From: DHVE2 group archaeon | Lineage (GTDB): Archaea > Thermoplasmatota > Thermoplasmata > Thermoplasmatales > Aciduliprofundaceae | Assembly (NCBI GenBank): GCA_015520985.1 | Contig: WAOY01000137.1 | Location: forward strand, 1-7,503 | Direction: 5' to 3' | Length of the DNA: 7,503 nt | Shown here: piece by piece, positions 1-5,048 of the stretch | Position numbering within the stretch: the first letter of the stretch is position 1 | Layout: each line of letters opens with the position of its first letter | Position numbers and translations under genes: made by a program | Notes under the pieces: model-generated | What the model was told of the DNA's origin: nothing | The model's database searches: none | What the model saw: only the letters and a program-made list of their open reading frames with translations

Positions 1-240
1 CCCGAAGATATACGCAAAGAAGTCGAGGATGAGCTGAAGAACGCCGAGAAGGTACTCGCGGAGGGCAACGCGGAAGAGGTGAAGAGGGAAATCGAGGTGC
101 TCTCCAAGAAGGTGGAGAAGATAGGCACGGCGATTTACCAGCAGGTGAGCCAGGCGCAAGCTCAGGCTCCGGGTCAAGGTGGAACTCACGAGGGTAACGC
201 TGGCGAGAGGATACACGACGCGAACTACGAGGAGAAGTGA
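1..240 (+). CDS. dnaK: Chaperone DnaK (Hsp70), C-terminal end, partial
   Basis: Only the last 79 residues are present, reading in frame from base 1 to a TGA stop at 238-240. They form a charged alpha-helical stretch (about residues 1-50) with the pattern of the Hsp70 substrate-domain lid, including an IGTAIYQQ-like segment typical of the last lid helix. A flexible Gln/Ala/Gly-rich linker follows, then an acidic tail ending DANYEEK, close to the usual D-A-[DE]-[YF]-[EK] end of DnaK. DnaK is the cytosolic ATP-driven Hsp70 that binds exposed hydrophobic segments, with DnaJ as its J-domain partner. The complete dnaJ starting 7 nt downstream supports the call strongly. The ATPase domain and start codon lie upstream of the window. 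In archaea the dnaK-dnaJ set is patchily distributed and generally regarded as acquired from bacteria. Confidence 0.9.
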   Translation, partial: PEDIRKEVEDELKNAEKVLAEGNAEEVKREIEVLSKKVEKIGTAIYQQVSQAQAQAPGQGGTHEGNAGERIHDANYEEK

Positions 241-247
241 GGCCTGA

Positions 248-1354
248 ATGGGCAAGGACTACTATGAAATCCTCGGAGTGCCGCGAAACGCAACGAAGGA
301 GGAGATAAAGAGAGCTTACAGGCGACTTGCAAAGAAGTACCACCCCGATCTCAATCCGGAGAACCGAAAGGAGGCGGAGGAGAAGTTCAAGGAGATCAGC
401 GAGGCATACGAAGTGCTCATGGACGACAGGAAACGCGCCATTTACGACAAGTACGGCGAAGAGGGCCTCAAGGGCAGGGTTTTCAGCGAAGAGGGATTCA
501 CCTGGAACGATTTCACCCATTTTTCCGACATCTGGGATCTATTCGGGGGATTTGGTGACTTCTTCCGGGATTTCTTCTCCGAGCCCCGCAGGGTGAAGAG
601 GGGGAGAGACCTCAGTGCGAGGGTGGAAATCGACCTCAAGGATGTGCTCACGGGCACGAAGAGGGAGGTGAAGGTAAAGACCTACGAGACATGCCCTGTG
701 TGCAACGGCACCGGCGCCGCCCCGGGGAGTGAAATCAAAACCTGTCCGGACTGCGGCGGAACCGGGCAGAGAAGGGTGGTGAAGCAGCACGGGTTCTTCC
801 AGTTCGTTTCCGTCATCCCATGTCCCACATGCCACGGCACGGGCAAGATCGTGGAGAAGAAATGCCCCGAGTGCGGGGGCACGGGGCGGGTACTCAAGGA
901 TAAAACCCTCGTCGTGCAGATTCCACCGGGCATAGACGACGGCGACATACTGAGAATTCGCGGGAAGGGCGAGGTGCCCGAGGGCGGCGGAATTCCGGGT
1001 GACCTGTACGTATACGTGTACGTGAAGATGCCCGAGGGCATGAGGAGAGAGGGGAAAAATCTGCACACCGTTCTGAGGATCCCGTACCCCACCGCGGTGC
1101 TGGGAGGCGAAGTTAAGGTTGACACCCTTGACGGAGAGGAGAGGATAAAAATTTCCCCGGGCACGGAAAGCGGGACGGAGATAAGGCTCCGCGGTAAGGG
1201 ACTTCCGCCCTTCGGAGGGGGCACGCGGGGAGATCTTATTTTGAGGGTTGAGATAGAGGTCCCCAAGAAGCTGAGCAAGAGGGCAAAGGAACTGATAAGG
1301 GAACTCGCCAAGGAGATGGATGTGCACACTAGGAAATCGTGGTTCGGCAGGTGA
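248..1354 (+). CDS. dnaJ: Chaperone protein DnaJ (type I Hsp40)
   Basis: A full-length 368-aa type I J-protein, close to the usual 370-380 aa. The J domain covers residues 1-70 with the HPD motif at 32-34, which stimulates the DnaK ATPase. The Gly/Phe region (about 71-115) is short and unusually rich in Phe, Trp and Asp. The zinc-binding region carries four CxxCxGxG repeats with cysteines at 149/152, 166/169, 192/195 and 206/209, all intact. Two beta-rich substrate-binding domains follow (about 120-145 plus 215-335), with the GDL-type motifs expected there. The ATG at 248 follows GTGAGG at 237-242. Only 7 nt separate it from the dnaK stop, so the two are almost certainly cotranscribed. The protein delivers unfolded clients to DnaK in the cytosol. 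Its end region (AGGTGA, 1349-1354) doubles as the ribosome-binding site of the next gene. Confidence 0.97.
   Translation: MGKDYYEILGVPRNATKEEIKRAYRRLAKKYHPDLNPENRKEAEEKFKEISEAYEVLMDDRKRAIYDKYGEEGLKGRVFSEEGFTWNDFTHFSDIWDLFGGFGDFFRDFFSEPRRVKRGRDLSARVEIDLKDVLTGTKREVKVKTYETCPVCNGTGAAPGSEIKTCPDCGGTGQRRVVKQHGFFQFVSVIPCPTCHGTGKIVEKKCPECGGTGRVLKDKTLVVQIPPGIDDGDILRIRGKGEVPEGGGIPGDLYVYVYVKMPEGMRREGKNLHTVLRIPYPTAVLGGEVKVDTLDGEERIKISPGTESGTEIRLRGKGLPPFGGGTRGDLILRVEIEVPKKLSKRAKELIRELAKEMDVHTRKSWFGR
1349..1354 (+). promoter_or_regulatory. Ribosome-binding site overlapping the dnaJ stop
   Basis: AGGTGA is complementary to the 3' end of archaeal 16S rRNA (anti-SD core CACCTCC). It contains the TGA stop of dnaJ and ends 5 nt before GTG 1360. 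It decides the start of the downstream gene over the alternative GTG codons at 1339 and 1351, and implies translational coupling. Confidence 0.6.
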
Positions 1355-1359
1355 TTCCA

Positions 1360-1728
1360 GTGCGAATAGAAATCGAGGTCCCGAAGGAACTGTTCAGGGA
1401 GATAAAATGGATGAGCGATGCGGAGTTCAGCGAGTACCTCCTTTACCGCCTGAAATCCCTGTACCTCGATCTGGAGGAATCGAACCCCGAGGCCCTTGAG
1501 CGGAAGATGATGGAGATCAGGGAGAGGATAAAGTCCATGCGGGAGGACATCGTCAGGTTCAGGGAATTCAGGGAGAGGGCGCTTGAGGACAGGAAGAAAA
1601 TTGAGGAGATGATCTCCATTCTCTCGGAGGAGAACCAGCGTCTGATGGAGATGGTGAGGAATGGGAGAAATAGTGGTGAAGGCGGGGGTAATAAGGAAGA
1701 GGGAATTCAGGATCACCGAAGAGGTTGA
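1360..1728 (+). CDS. Unknown small protein: RHH-like N-terminus plus coiled coil (first of a tandem pair)
   Basis: I do not recognise a named family. From GTG 1360 it is 122 aa. Residues 2-8 (RIEIEVP) look like a short beta strand, followed by two predicted helices (about 9-18 and 20-36). This matches the strand-helix-helix order of ribbon-helix-helix DNA-binding proteins. Residues 40-100 are a highly charged, heptad-like helix suggesting a coiled coil. The last ~22 residues are Gly/Asn-rich and read over the start of the next gene. I chose GTG 1360 because AGGTGA (1349-1354) sits 5 nt upstream. GTG 1351, overlapping the dnaJ TGA by 4 nt, and GTG 1339 are alternatives without a good ribosome-binding site. 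The position directly behind dnaK-dnaJ suggests cotranscription, possibly as a regulator or a chaperone-linked factor. DNA binding is inferred from pattern alone. Confidence 0.7.
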   Translation: MRIEIEVPKELFREIKWMSDAEFSEYLLYRLKSLYLDLEESNPEALERKMMEIRERIKSMREDIVRFREFRERALEDRKKIEEMISILSEENQRLMEMVRNGRNSGEGGGNKEEGIQDHRRG

Positions 1729-2080
1729 ATCCCTCCTGCACGATATCCAGGATAAATTCGGGATACCCCCGGAGAAGGCGGTGGAGATGGCGCTCCTGGG
1801 CCATTATACGGGGGAAGATAAAAAAGCGGAGGAGAGGAAGGAAGAGCTCCTCAAGCTCCAGAGGGAGATGTTCGAAATTGAGGGGGAATGGAGCGCATTG
1901 AAGTACGAGGTGCACACCCTTGCGCATGAAATCAAGCCCCTCGCCATATCGCTCATGGGGCTCCTGAACGAGAACAGGACCCTTCGCAGGATTCTGAACA
2001 TGGAGGAAAAGTACGGAGATCTTCGCGATCTGGCGGAGAGGTACATCTTCCTCAGGCTCTTCGATTTCGGGAAAAGTTAA
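1661..2080 (+). CDS. Unknown small protein: RHH-like N-terminus plus coiled coil (second of a tandem pair)
   Basis: This 139-aa protein has no named family that I recognise. Its layout parallels the gene before it. A strand-like segment (residues 14-18, REFRI) is followed by two helices (about 19-33 and 36-48, separated by a GIPPEKA turn) that fit a ribbon-helix-helix fold. A long charged helical region (52-95, and about 100-125) follows, probably a coiled coil. The sequence is not obviously a recent duplicate of its neighbour. ATG 1661 is preceded by GGTGAGG (1653-1659). GTG 1673 and GTG 1676 are alternatives without a ribosome-binding site. It overlaps the upstream gene by 68 nt, which would couple their translation and suggests the two products act together, perhaps as a heterodimer. 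The TAA stop (2078-2080) lies inside the TATA-like box of the next gene. Function is unknown. Confidence 0.7.
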   Translation: MGEIVVKAGVIRKREFRITEEVESLLHDIQDKFGIPPEKAVEMALLGHYTGEDKKAEERKEELLKLQREMFEIEGEWSALKYEVHTLAHEIKPLAISLMGLLNENRTLRRILNMEEKYGDLRDLAERYIFLRLFDFGKS

Positions 2081-2084
2081 AATA
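2077..2084 (+). promoter_or_regulatory. TATA-like box for the gene at 2106
   Basis: TTAAAATA lies inside the AT-rich run AGTTAAAATAA, in otherwise GC-rich DNA. Its centre is about 25.5 nt before ATG 2106, the spacing expected if transcription starts at or next to the start codon (leaderless mRNA). It overlaps the TAA stop of the preceding gene. The same 11-base run recurs at 5017-5027 at the same distance from another start codon. Confidence 0.6.
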
Positions 2085-2105
2085 AGCACCGCCCATTCGT
2101 AAATT

Positions 2106-2594
2106 ATGTTGGACTGGTTCAGGAGAAAGAAGTCCCCCGGGGACTGCGTGGACGAGATTGTGAACAGGTACTTTGACAGCCCGGAGCCGATGAGCGAAGG
2201 GGATTACGAGAAGTTGAAGGAATGCTTGGAGAAGTGGGACGAGCACGACAATCCGGAATTCCTCGGGGCGATGGCATACGTGCGCTACAGGGAGGGCGAA
2301 GTGAACAAGATGTGGGACTACATAGAGAAGGACCTGGAACTGGATCTCGGCGAGGAGGAGCACGGCGCGTTCATCCCCGCGATGATGAGCGACGTCGCAC
2401 CGGATATTCGCTACGAGATCCTAAAGAAGATACACGGGAGAATAGGAGGCACGCTCTCCCTGGAGATAATGGCCCGCCTCGCCGGGGAACTGGGGAAGAG
2501 GGAGGAGGTGCTGAATCTCGCAAGGGAGTACGAGGAGAAGAATCCCGGAGATCGCAAAGTAAAGAGGATCATCGAGGAGCTGGGCGCCGGATGA
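2106..2594 (+). CDS. Hypothetical all-helical (TPR-like) protein coupled to a hydrogenase protease
   Basis: A 162-aa soluble protein with no signal peptide or membrane segment, and no named family that I recognise. It opens with a basic stretch (MLDWFRRKKS). Repeated amphipathic helix pairs follow at about 31-45, 48-62, 65-80, 101-112, 117-130 and 133-160. The last segment (ELGKREEVLNLAREYEEKNPGD) has the look of a TPR or solenoid repeat, which usually mediates protein contacts. It has its own TATA-like box 26 nt upstream and no ribosome-binding site, as expected of a leaderless gene. Its TGA stop overlaps the ATG of the HycI-type protease in an ATGA junction, so the two are cotranslated. A role as adaptor or scaffold in hydrogenase maturation is possible, but rests only on this linkage. 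Confidence 0.75.
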   Translation: MLDWFRRKKSPGDCVDEIVNRYFDSPEPMSEGDYEKLKECLEKWDEHDNPEFLGAMAYVRYREGEVNKMWDYIEKDLELDLGEEEHGAFIPAMMSDVAPDIRYEILKKIHGRIGGTLSLEIMARLAGELGKREEVLNLAREYEEKNPGDRKVKRIIEELGAG

Positions 2595-3028
2595 AGGTCC
2601 TGATGGGCATCGGGAACGAGCTACGGGGCGACGACGCCATCGGCCTTTACGTGGCGAGGAGATTCAGAAGGGAGGGGTGGAAGGTCATAGTGGCAGGGCA
2701 GGTGCCCGAGGACTTCACATCCGAGATAAAGAGAATCCGCCCCGACCTCCTTGTGATCGTCGACGCAGCCCTCATGGGCCTGGAGCCCGGTGATATCAGG
2801 AGAATTCCCCCGGAGAAGATCCCGGGTGTGTCCTTCAGCACCCACGGCATGCCGCTCTCCTTCCTCATCTCGTACCTGAGGGAATACGTCGGTGAAACCA
2901 TTATCATAGGGATTCAGCCCCTGAGCATGGAATTCGGAGCCGAAATGAGTGATGTGGTCAGGGAGGCGGGGGATTCCCTGCTGAGAATTCTGAGCGCTGG
3001 ACGCCTGGAGGATATCCCCCTGCTCTGA
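2591..3028 (+). CDS. hycI: [NiFe]-hydrogenase maturation protease, HycI type
   Basis: A 145-aa protein of the HycI/HyaD/FrhD endopeptidase family (M52), near the usual ~150 aa. These enzymes remove the C-terminal tail of a [NiFe]-hydrogenase large subunit after nickel insertion. Visible signatures are GNELRGDD at 8-15, VDAALMG at 57-63, STHGMPLSFL at 83-92 and IGIQP at 106-110. D15, D58 and H85 correspond to the three nickel-sensing residues of E. coli HycI (D16, D62, H90). The STH-MPL and GIQP motifs favour the HycI group, which serves group 4 membrane hydrogenases, over HyaD or HybD. The start ATG 2591 overlaps the upstream TGA (ATGA). Longer in-frame openings upstream run through the previous gene and are not real. 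No hydrogenase subunit or hyp gene is in view, so the substrate is encoded elsewhere. FrhD-like specificity cannot be excluded. Confidence 0.9.
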   Translation: MKVLMGIGNELRGDDAIGLYVARRFRREGWKVIVAGQVPEDFTSEIKRIRPDLLVIVDAALMGLEPGDIRRIPPEKIPGVSFSTHGMPLSFLISYLREYVGETIIIGIQPLSMEFGAEMSDVVREAGDSLLRILSAGRLEDIPLL

Positions 3029-3034
3029 TAAGCG

Positions 3035-3041
3035 TATAATA
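3035..3041 (+). promoter_or_regulatory. TATA-like box for the SDR gene
   Basis: TATAATA lies in the 33-nt gap between the hycI stop and ATG 3062, centred about 24 nt before that start. No ribosome-binding site precedes the ATG, which fits a leaderless transcript. A tandem ATACC pair (3039-3048) follows the box directly, with unknown meaning. Confidence 0.55.
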
Positions 3042-3061
3042 CCATACCGCAATACACCAGT

Positions 3062-3730
3062 ATGCTCGCCGTGGTCACAGGTGGGGGAAGCGGACTGGGG
3101 TATCACATCGCGAAGGAACTGCGCGCCAGGGGTTATGACCTCCTGCTAATATCGAGGAACGAGGAGAAACTGAAGAAGGCATCGGAGAAACTGGGTGCGG
3201 AATACATCGCCATGGACCTCTCCAGGGATTTCCGCAGGGCGGGAGAGATAGTACGAGAGAGGAAACCGCATGTTCTCGTGAACAACGCGGGCTTCGGGAT
3301 ATACGGCTATTTCCCCGAGCAGGACCCGGAGAGGATCGTTGATATGCTAAACCTGAACGTCGTTGCACTCACATATCTCACGAGGGTCGCGCTGGAGGTT
3401 ATGCCATCGGGATACATAATGAACGTCGCCTCTGTTGCAGCCTGCAGACCCCAGCCGAAGATTTCCGCCTATGCCGCCACAAAGGCCTACGTTGAGCACT
3501 TCAGCAGGAGCCTCGCGCGAGAGATAAATCCGGATGTTCACGTCTCCTATCTCCTCCTGGGCCCGACGAGAACTGATTTCTTCAGGCGTGCCAACATGCC
3601 AACGGGAGCGCTTGAGAGGATAATGCTCTCCCCGGAGAAGGTGGCCAGGTACGCTGTGAAAAAGATGCTGAAGGGAAGGGAGAGGATAGTCCCCGGATTC
3701 CTCTACAAACTCTACTGCCTGGGCAGGTGA
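3062..3730 (+). CDS. Short-chain dehydrogenase/reductase (SDR family)
   Basis: This 222-aa protein is a classical SDR with a Rossmann fold. The nucleotide loop TGGGSGLG is at 6-13. An Arg after beta strand 2 (SRNEE, R32) favours NADP(H) over NAD(H). NNAG is at 74-77, the catalytic Ser is probably S124, and the YxxxK pair is Y137/K141. N100 in LNLNV completes the usual Asn-Ser-Tyr-Lys set. Length and C-terminus (SPEKVARYAVKKMLKGRERIVPG) resemble the YqjQ/DltE-like branch, often annotated as ketoreductases of lipid-like substrates. The substrate cannot be read from sequence. It has its own TATA box and is probably monocistronic. It ends 2 nt from the end of a convergent gene, so its transcript must terminate inside that gene. 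A T-rich run at 3749-3757 is a candidate stop signal. Confidence 0.9.
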   Translation: MLAVVTGGGSGLGYHIAKELRARGYDLLLISRNEEKLKKASEKLGAEYIAMDLSRDFRRAGEIVRERKPHVLVNNAGFGIYGYFPEQDPERIVDMLNLNVVALTYLTRVALEVMPSGYIMNVASVAACRPQPKISAYAATKAYVEHFSRSLAREINPDVHVSYLLLGPTRTDFFRRANMPTGALERIMLSPEKVARYAVKKMLKGRERIVPGFLYKLYCLGR

Positions 3731-3732
3731 AC

Positions 3733-4026
3733 CTACGTCTTCGTCATCTTTTTCTTCCTCTCCTTGGCGGTGTACCCCGTGACCCGGAAGAGGAACTCGT
3801 TCCAGGTTTTCAGGGTGTCAAGGGCCTCCTCGTCGCTCACTTCCCTGTTCCTAGTTTCCGCGGCCAGCTTCTTTCCCTCGAGCCACACCTCGATCCTCTC
3901 CAGGCCCTTGTACGAAGCCACGAGTTTTCCGTTCTCCTCGCGCACGTCGTGGAAAATCTCTTCCATTATTCCCCGTATCTCGTCCATTCCCTTCCTGTGT
4001 CCTCTCTTGAAGTCGTAGAGCCTCAT
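3733..4026 (-). CDS. Small conserved archaeal protein, DUF5611-like
   Basis: A 97-aa soluble protein whose sequence resembles, from memory, the archaeal DUF5611 family found in Thermoplasmata and methanogens. The features are an N-terminal YDFKRGH-type motif (4-10), a helix (14-28), a central beta hairpin with VASY and IEVWLEGKKL (36-54), and a C-terminal helix with NEFLFRVTGYTAKER (76-90) ending in a Lys-rich tail. The family has no known function. An in-frame ATG at 4104 would add 26 residues. I prefer the start at 4026 because the protein then begins with MRLYDF, as the family does, and a TATA-like GATAAA sits 26 nt upstream. The stop is TAG, the only one in the window. It converges on the SDR gene with a 2-nt gap. 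Confidence 0.75.
   Translation of the reverse strand: MRLYDFKRGHRKGMDEIRGIMEEIFHDVREENGKLVASYKGLERIEVWLEGKKLAAETRNREVSDEEALDTLKTWNEFLFRVTGYTAKERKKKMTKT
3749..3757 (+). terminator. Candidate T-rich transcription terminator of the SDR gene
   Basis: About 18 nt after the SDR stop, the + strand carries a pyrimidine stretch with a TTTTTCTT core and no strong hairpin. Archaeal RNA polymerase often terminates at such T-rich tracts. The run lies in the antisense strand of the convergent gene, where it also encodes the Lys-rich C-terminus, so it may be there for coding reasons only. Confidence 0.3.
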
Positions 4027-4047
4027 GTGTCGGCTAATGCTCCCTGG

Positions 4048-4057
4048 GTTTATCTTT
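4048..4057 (-). promoter_or_regulatory. TATA-like box for the DUF5611-like gene
   Basis: On the - strand an A-rich run leads into AAAGATAAA, centred about 26 nt before the ATG whose first base is 4026. The spacing matches the other leaderless promoters in this window and supports the shorter start. If the ATG at 4104 were used instead, this box would lie inside the coding region. Confidence 0.45.
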
Positions 4058-4094
4058 TTTTCGCATTCCCCACGCGCCTGTGTAATTTTCCCCA

Positions 4095-4107
4095 AAAAAT
4101 ACATATA
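4095..4107 (+). promoter_or_regulatory. TATA-like box for the gene at 4132
   Basis: AAAATACATATA-type sequence in the divergent region between the genes at 4026(-) and 4132(+). The CATATA portion (4102-4107) is centred about 27 nt before ATG 4132, consistent with leaderless transcription. No ribosome-binding site precedes that ATG at useful spacing. The box overlaps the left arm of an inverted repeat at 4105-4120. Confidence 0.5.
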
Positions 4108-4120
4108 GGAGCATTCCTAT
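4105..4120. repeat. Perfect 6-bp inverted repeat (ATAGGA-GCAT-TCCTAT), possible operator
   Basis: ATAGGA at 4105-4110 and TCCTAT at 4115-4120 are exact reverse complements separated by 4 bases. The left arm overlaps the TATA-like box, and the right arm lies just before the predicted transcription start of the gene at 4132. A dimeric regulator bound here would block TBP/TFB or polymerase. Alternatively it is chance symmetry in AT-rich promoter DNA. Under the leaderless model it lies upstream of the transcript, so an RNA hairpin is less likely. Confidence 0.4.
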
Positions 4121-4131
4121 GAAAAAACCCG

Positions 4132-4413
4132 ATGAGCGGGAAATCGCACGAGTACACGAGTCCTCGGGGGGATAGGGGGGTCTACGTGCCCGATTTCGTC
4201 GTATCGCTCTGGCGCATAGAGTTCCGGGAGAAGTACGGTATAGATCTGGATGCGGACGTTGCCAGGGTTATCCTCCAGACGAAGTACGAGGAGAGCACGT
4301 GGAAGTGGAGGCGCGCCATCAAGAGGATCGAGGAACTGCTGATAAGCAAGGGCCTGAGCAGGGAGCACGCGATGCAGTTCGCGAGGCACATCGTGGATCT
4401 GGCGTTGCAATGA
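4132..4413 (+). CDS. Hypothetical 93-aa protein, coupled to a METTL5-like methyltransferase
   Basis: I do not recognise this family. It is a soluble 93-aa protein without Cys, signal peptide or membrane segment. The N-terminal ~20 residues are polar and probably flexible (Ser/Gly/Arg-rich), then VYVPDFVVSLWRIEFREKYGIDL. Three or four helices follow: about 41-51 (ADVARVILQTKY), 53-72 (Trp/Arg-rich) and 77-93. The basic and aromatic character could suit RNA or ribosome contact, but that is a guess. ATG 4132 matches a TATA-like box 27 nt upstream. The nearby ATG 4119 is in another frame and soon meets a stop. Its TGA overlaps the ATG of the methyltransferase gene (ATGA). The two are therefore cotranslated and may form a complex. 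Confidence 0.7.
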   Translation: MSGKSHEYTSPRGDRGVYVPDFVVSLWRIEFREKYGIDLDADVARVILQTKYEESTWKWRRAIKRIEELLISKGLSREHAMQFARHIVDLALQ

Positions 4414-5027
4414 AGAAGAAAAAACTCGAAATAATGCTGCAGTCGCTTTCCGGGTTCACCAGGCCGAAGGCGCATCTGGAGCAGTACACCACGCCGGCGA
4501 ACATAGCGGCCGATATCCTTTTCCTCGCCTACAATCTGGGGGATCTCGAGGGGAAAAGTGTGGCGGATCTGGGCAGCGGGCCGGGGGTGTTCTCTATAGG
4601 GGCATGCATTCTCGGTGCCTCTGAGGTGCACGCGGTTGAAATCGACGGGGACGCCATAATGGATCTCCGGGAGAATATGCGCAGAACGGGATGTGAGAGC
4701 ATCAGGGTTTTCAACGGGCCGGTGGAGAGATTCAGCGGGAAGGTTGACACTGTGTTCCAGAACGTGCCCTTCGGGGCCCAGCGCAGGCACGCGGACGTGC
4801 CATTCATGGAGAAGGCCATGGAGATAGGCAGGGTTATCTATGCCCTGCACAACGCCAGCACCCGGGAATTCGTGATCGGGAGATACGAGGAAATGGGTGG
4901 CAGGATAACCCACGCCGGGGAGTACGAGTTCCAGATCCCCAAGATATACGAATTCCACAGGAAGGAGAGGGTGTGGAGGAAATTCCTGTTTCTGCGCGTT
5001 GAAAACCAGGGGGATAAGTTAAAATAA
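4410..5027 (+). CDS. METTL5-like adenine-N6 methyltransferase (probable rRNA modification)
   Basis: This 205-aa class I SAM-dependent methyltransferase resembles human METTL5, the 18S rRNA m6A enzyme, and its archaeal relatives. An N-terminal substrate-side motif LEQYTTPANIAADIL (23-37) precedes the SAM-binding loop VADLGSGPG (51-59), followed by FSIGACILGA. An acidic EID (77-79) ends strand 2. The catalytic motif IV is NVPFG (118-122), where the family usually has NPPFG. The C-terminal half keeps METTL5 landmarks: ALHNASTREFV (145-155) and a late K-x-Y-x-F-H-x-K segment (178-185). The start ATG 4410 overlaps the upstream TGA (ATGA). A GTG-initiated frame at 4299 would add 37 residues antithetical to the upstream gene and is unlikely. 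The TAA stop sits in the next promoter. Base-level target and possible partner (Trm112-like in eukaryotes) are not shown by the sequence. Confidence 0.85.
   Translation: MKKKKLEIMLQSLSGFTRPKAHLEQYTTPANIAADILFLAYNLGDLEGKSVADLGSGPGVFSIGACILGASEVHAVEIDGDAIMDLRENMRRTGCESIRVFNGPVERFSGKVDTVFQNVPFGAQRRHADVPFMEKAMEIGRVIYALHNASTREFVIGRYEEMGGRITHAGEYEFQIPKIYEFHRKERVWRKFLFLRVENQGDKLK
5019..5026 (+). promoter_or_regulatory. TATA-like box for the gene at 5049
   Basis: TTAAAATA in an AGTTAAAATAA run, identical over 11 bases to the box at 2075-2085. It is centred 26.5 nt before ATG 5049 and includes the TAA stop of the methyltransferase gene (5025-5027). No ribosome-binding site precedes the ATG. An 8-bp palindrome, GGTATACC (5040-5047), lies immediately before the start codon region. 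Confidence 0.6.
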
Positions 5028-5048
5028 CCGTGCATCGTTGGTATACCG

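Noticed and set aside
539..1716. Long antisense reading frames opposite dnaJ and the first RHH-like gene
   Set aside because: They are shadows of strongly supported + strand genes, rich in Pro/Leu/His/Ser, have no promoter or ribosome-binding site and resemble no family.
2222..2590. N-terminal extension of the HycI protease through the upstream gene
   Set aside because: The extension is Arg/Gly-rich out-of-frame translation of the helical protein gene. The family N-terminus (MKVLMGIGNE) starts exactly at the ATGA overlap.
4055..4061. Seven-T run on the + strand as a terminator
   Set aside because: No + strand gene ends nearby. On the - strand it is the A-rich part leading into the TATA-like box of the DUF5611-like gene.
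4027..4104. A 26-residue N-terminal extension of the DUF5611-like protein (ATG at 4104, - strand)
   Set aside because: The protein proper begins at MRLYDF, and a TATA-like box lies 26 nt before ATG 4026. The extension would place that box in coding sequence and squeeze the divergent promoter region to 27 nt.
4299..4409. 37-residue N-terminal extension of the METTL5-like enzyme
   Set aside because: It lies entirely in another frame of the 93-aa gene, and ATG 4410 gives a normal N-terminus with an ATGA overlap.
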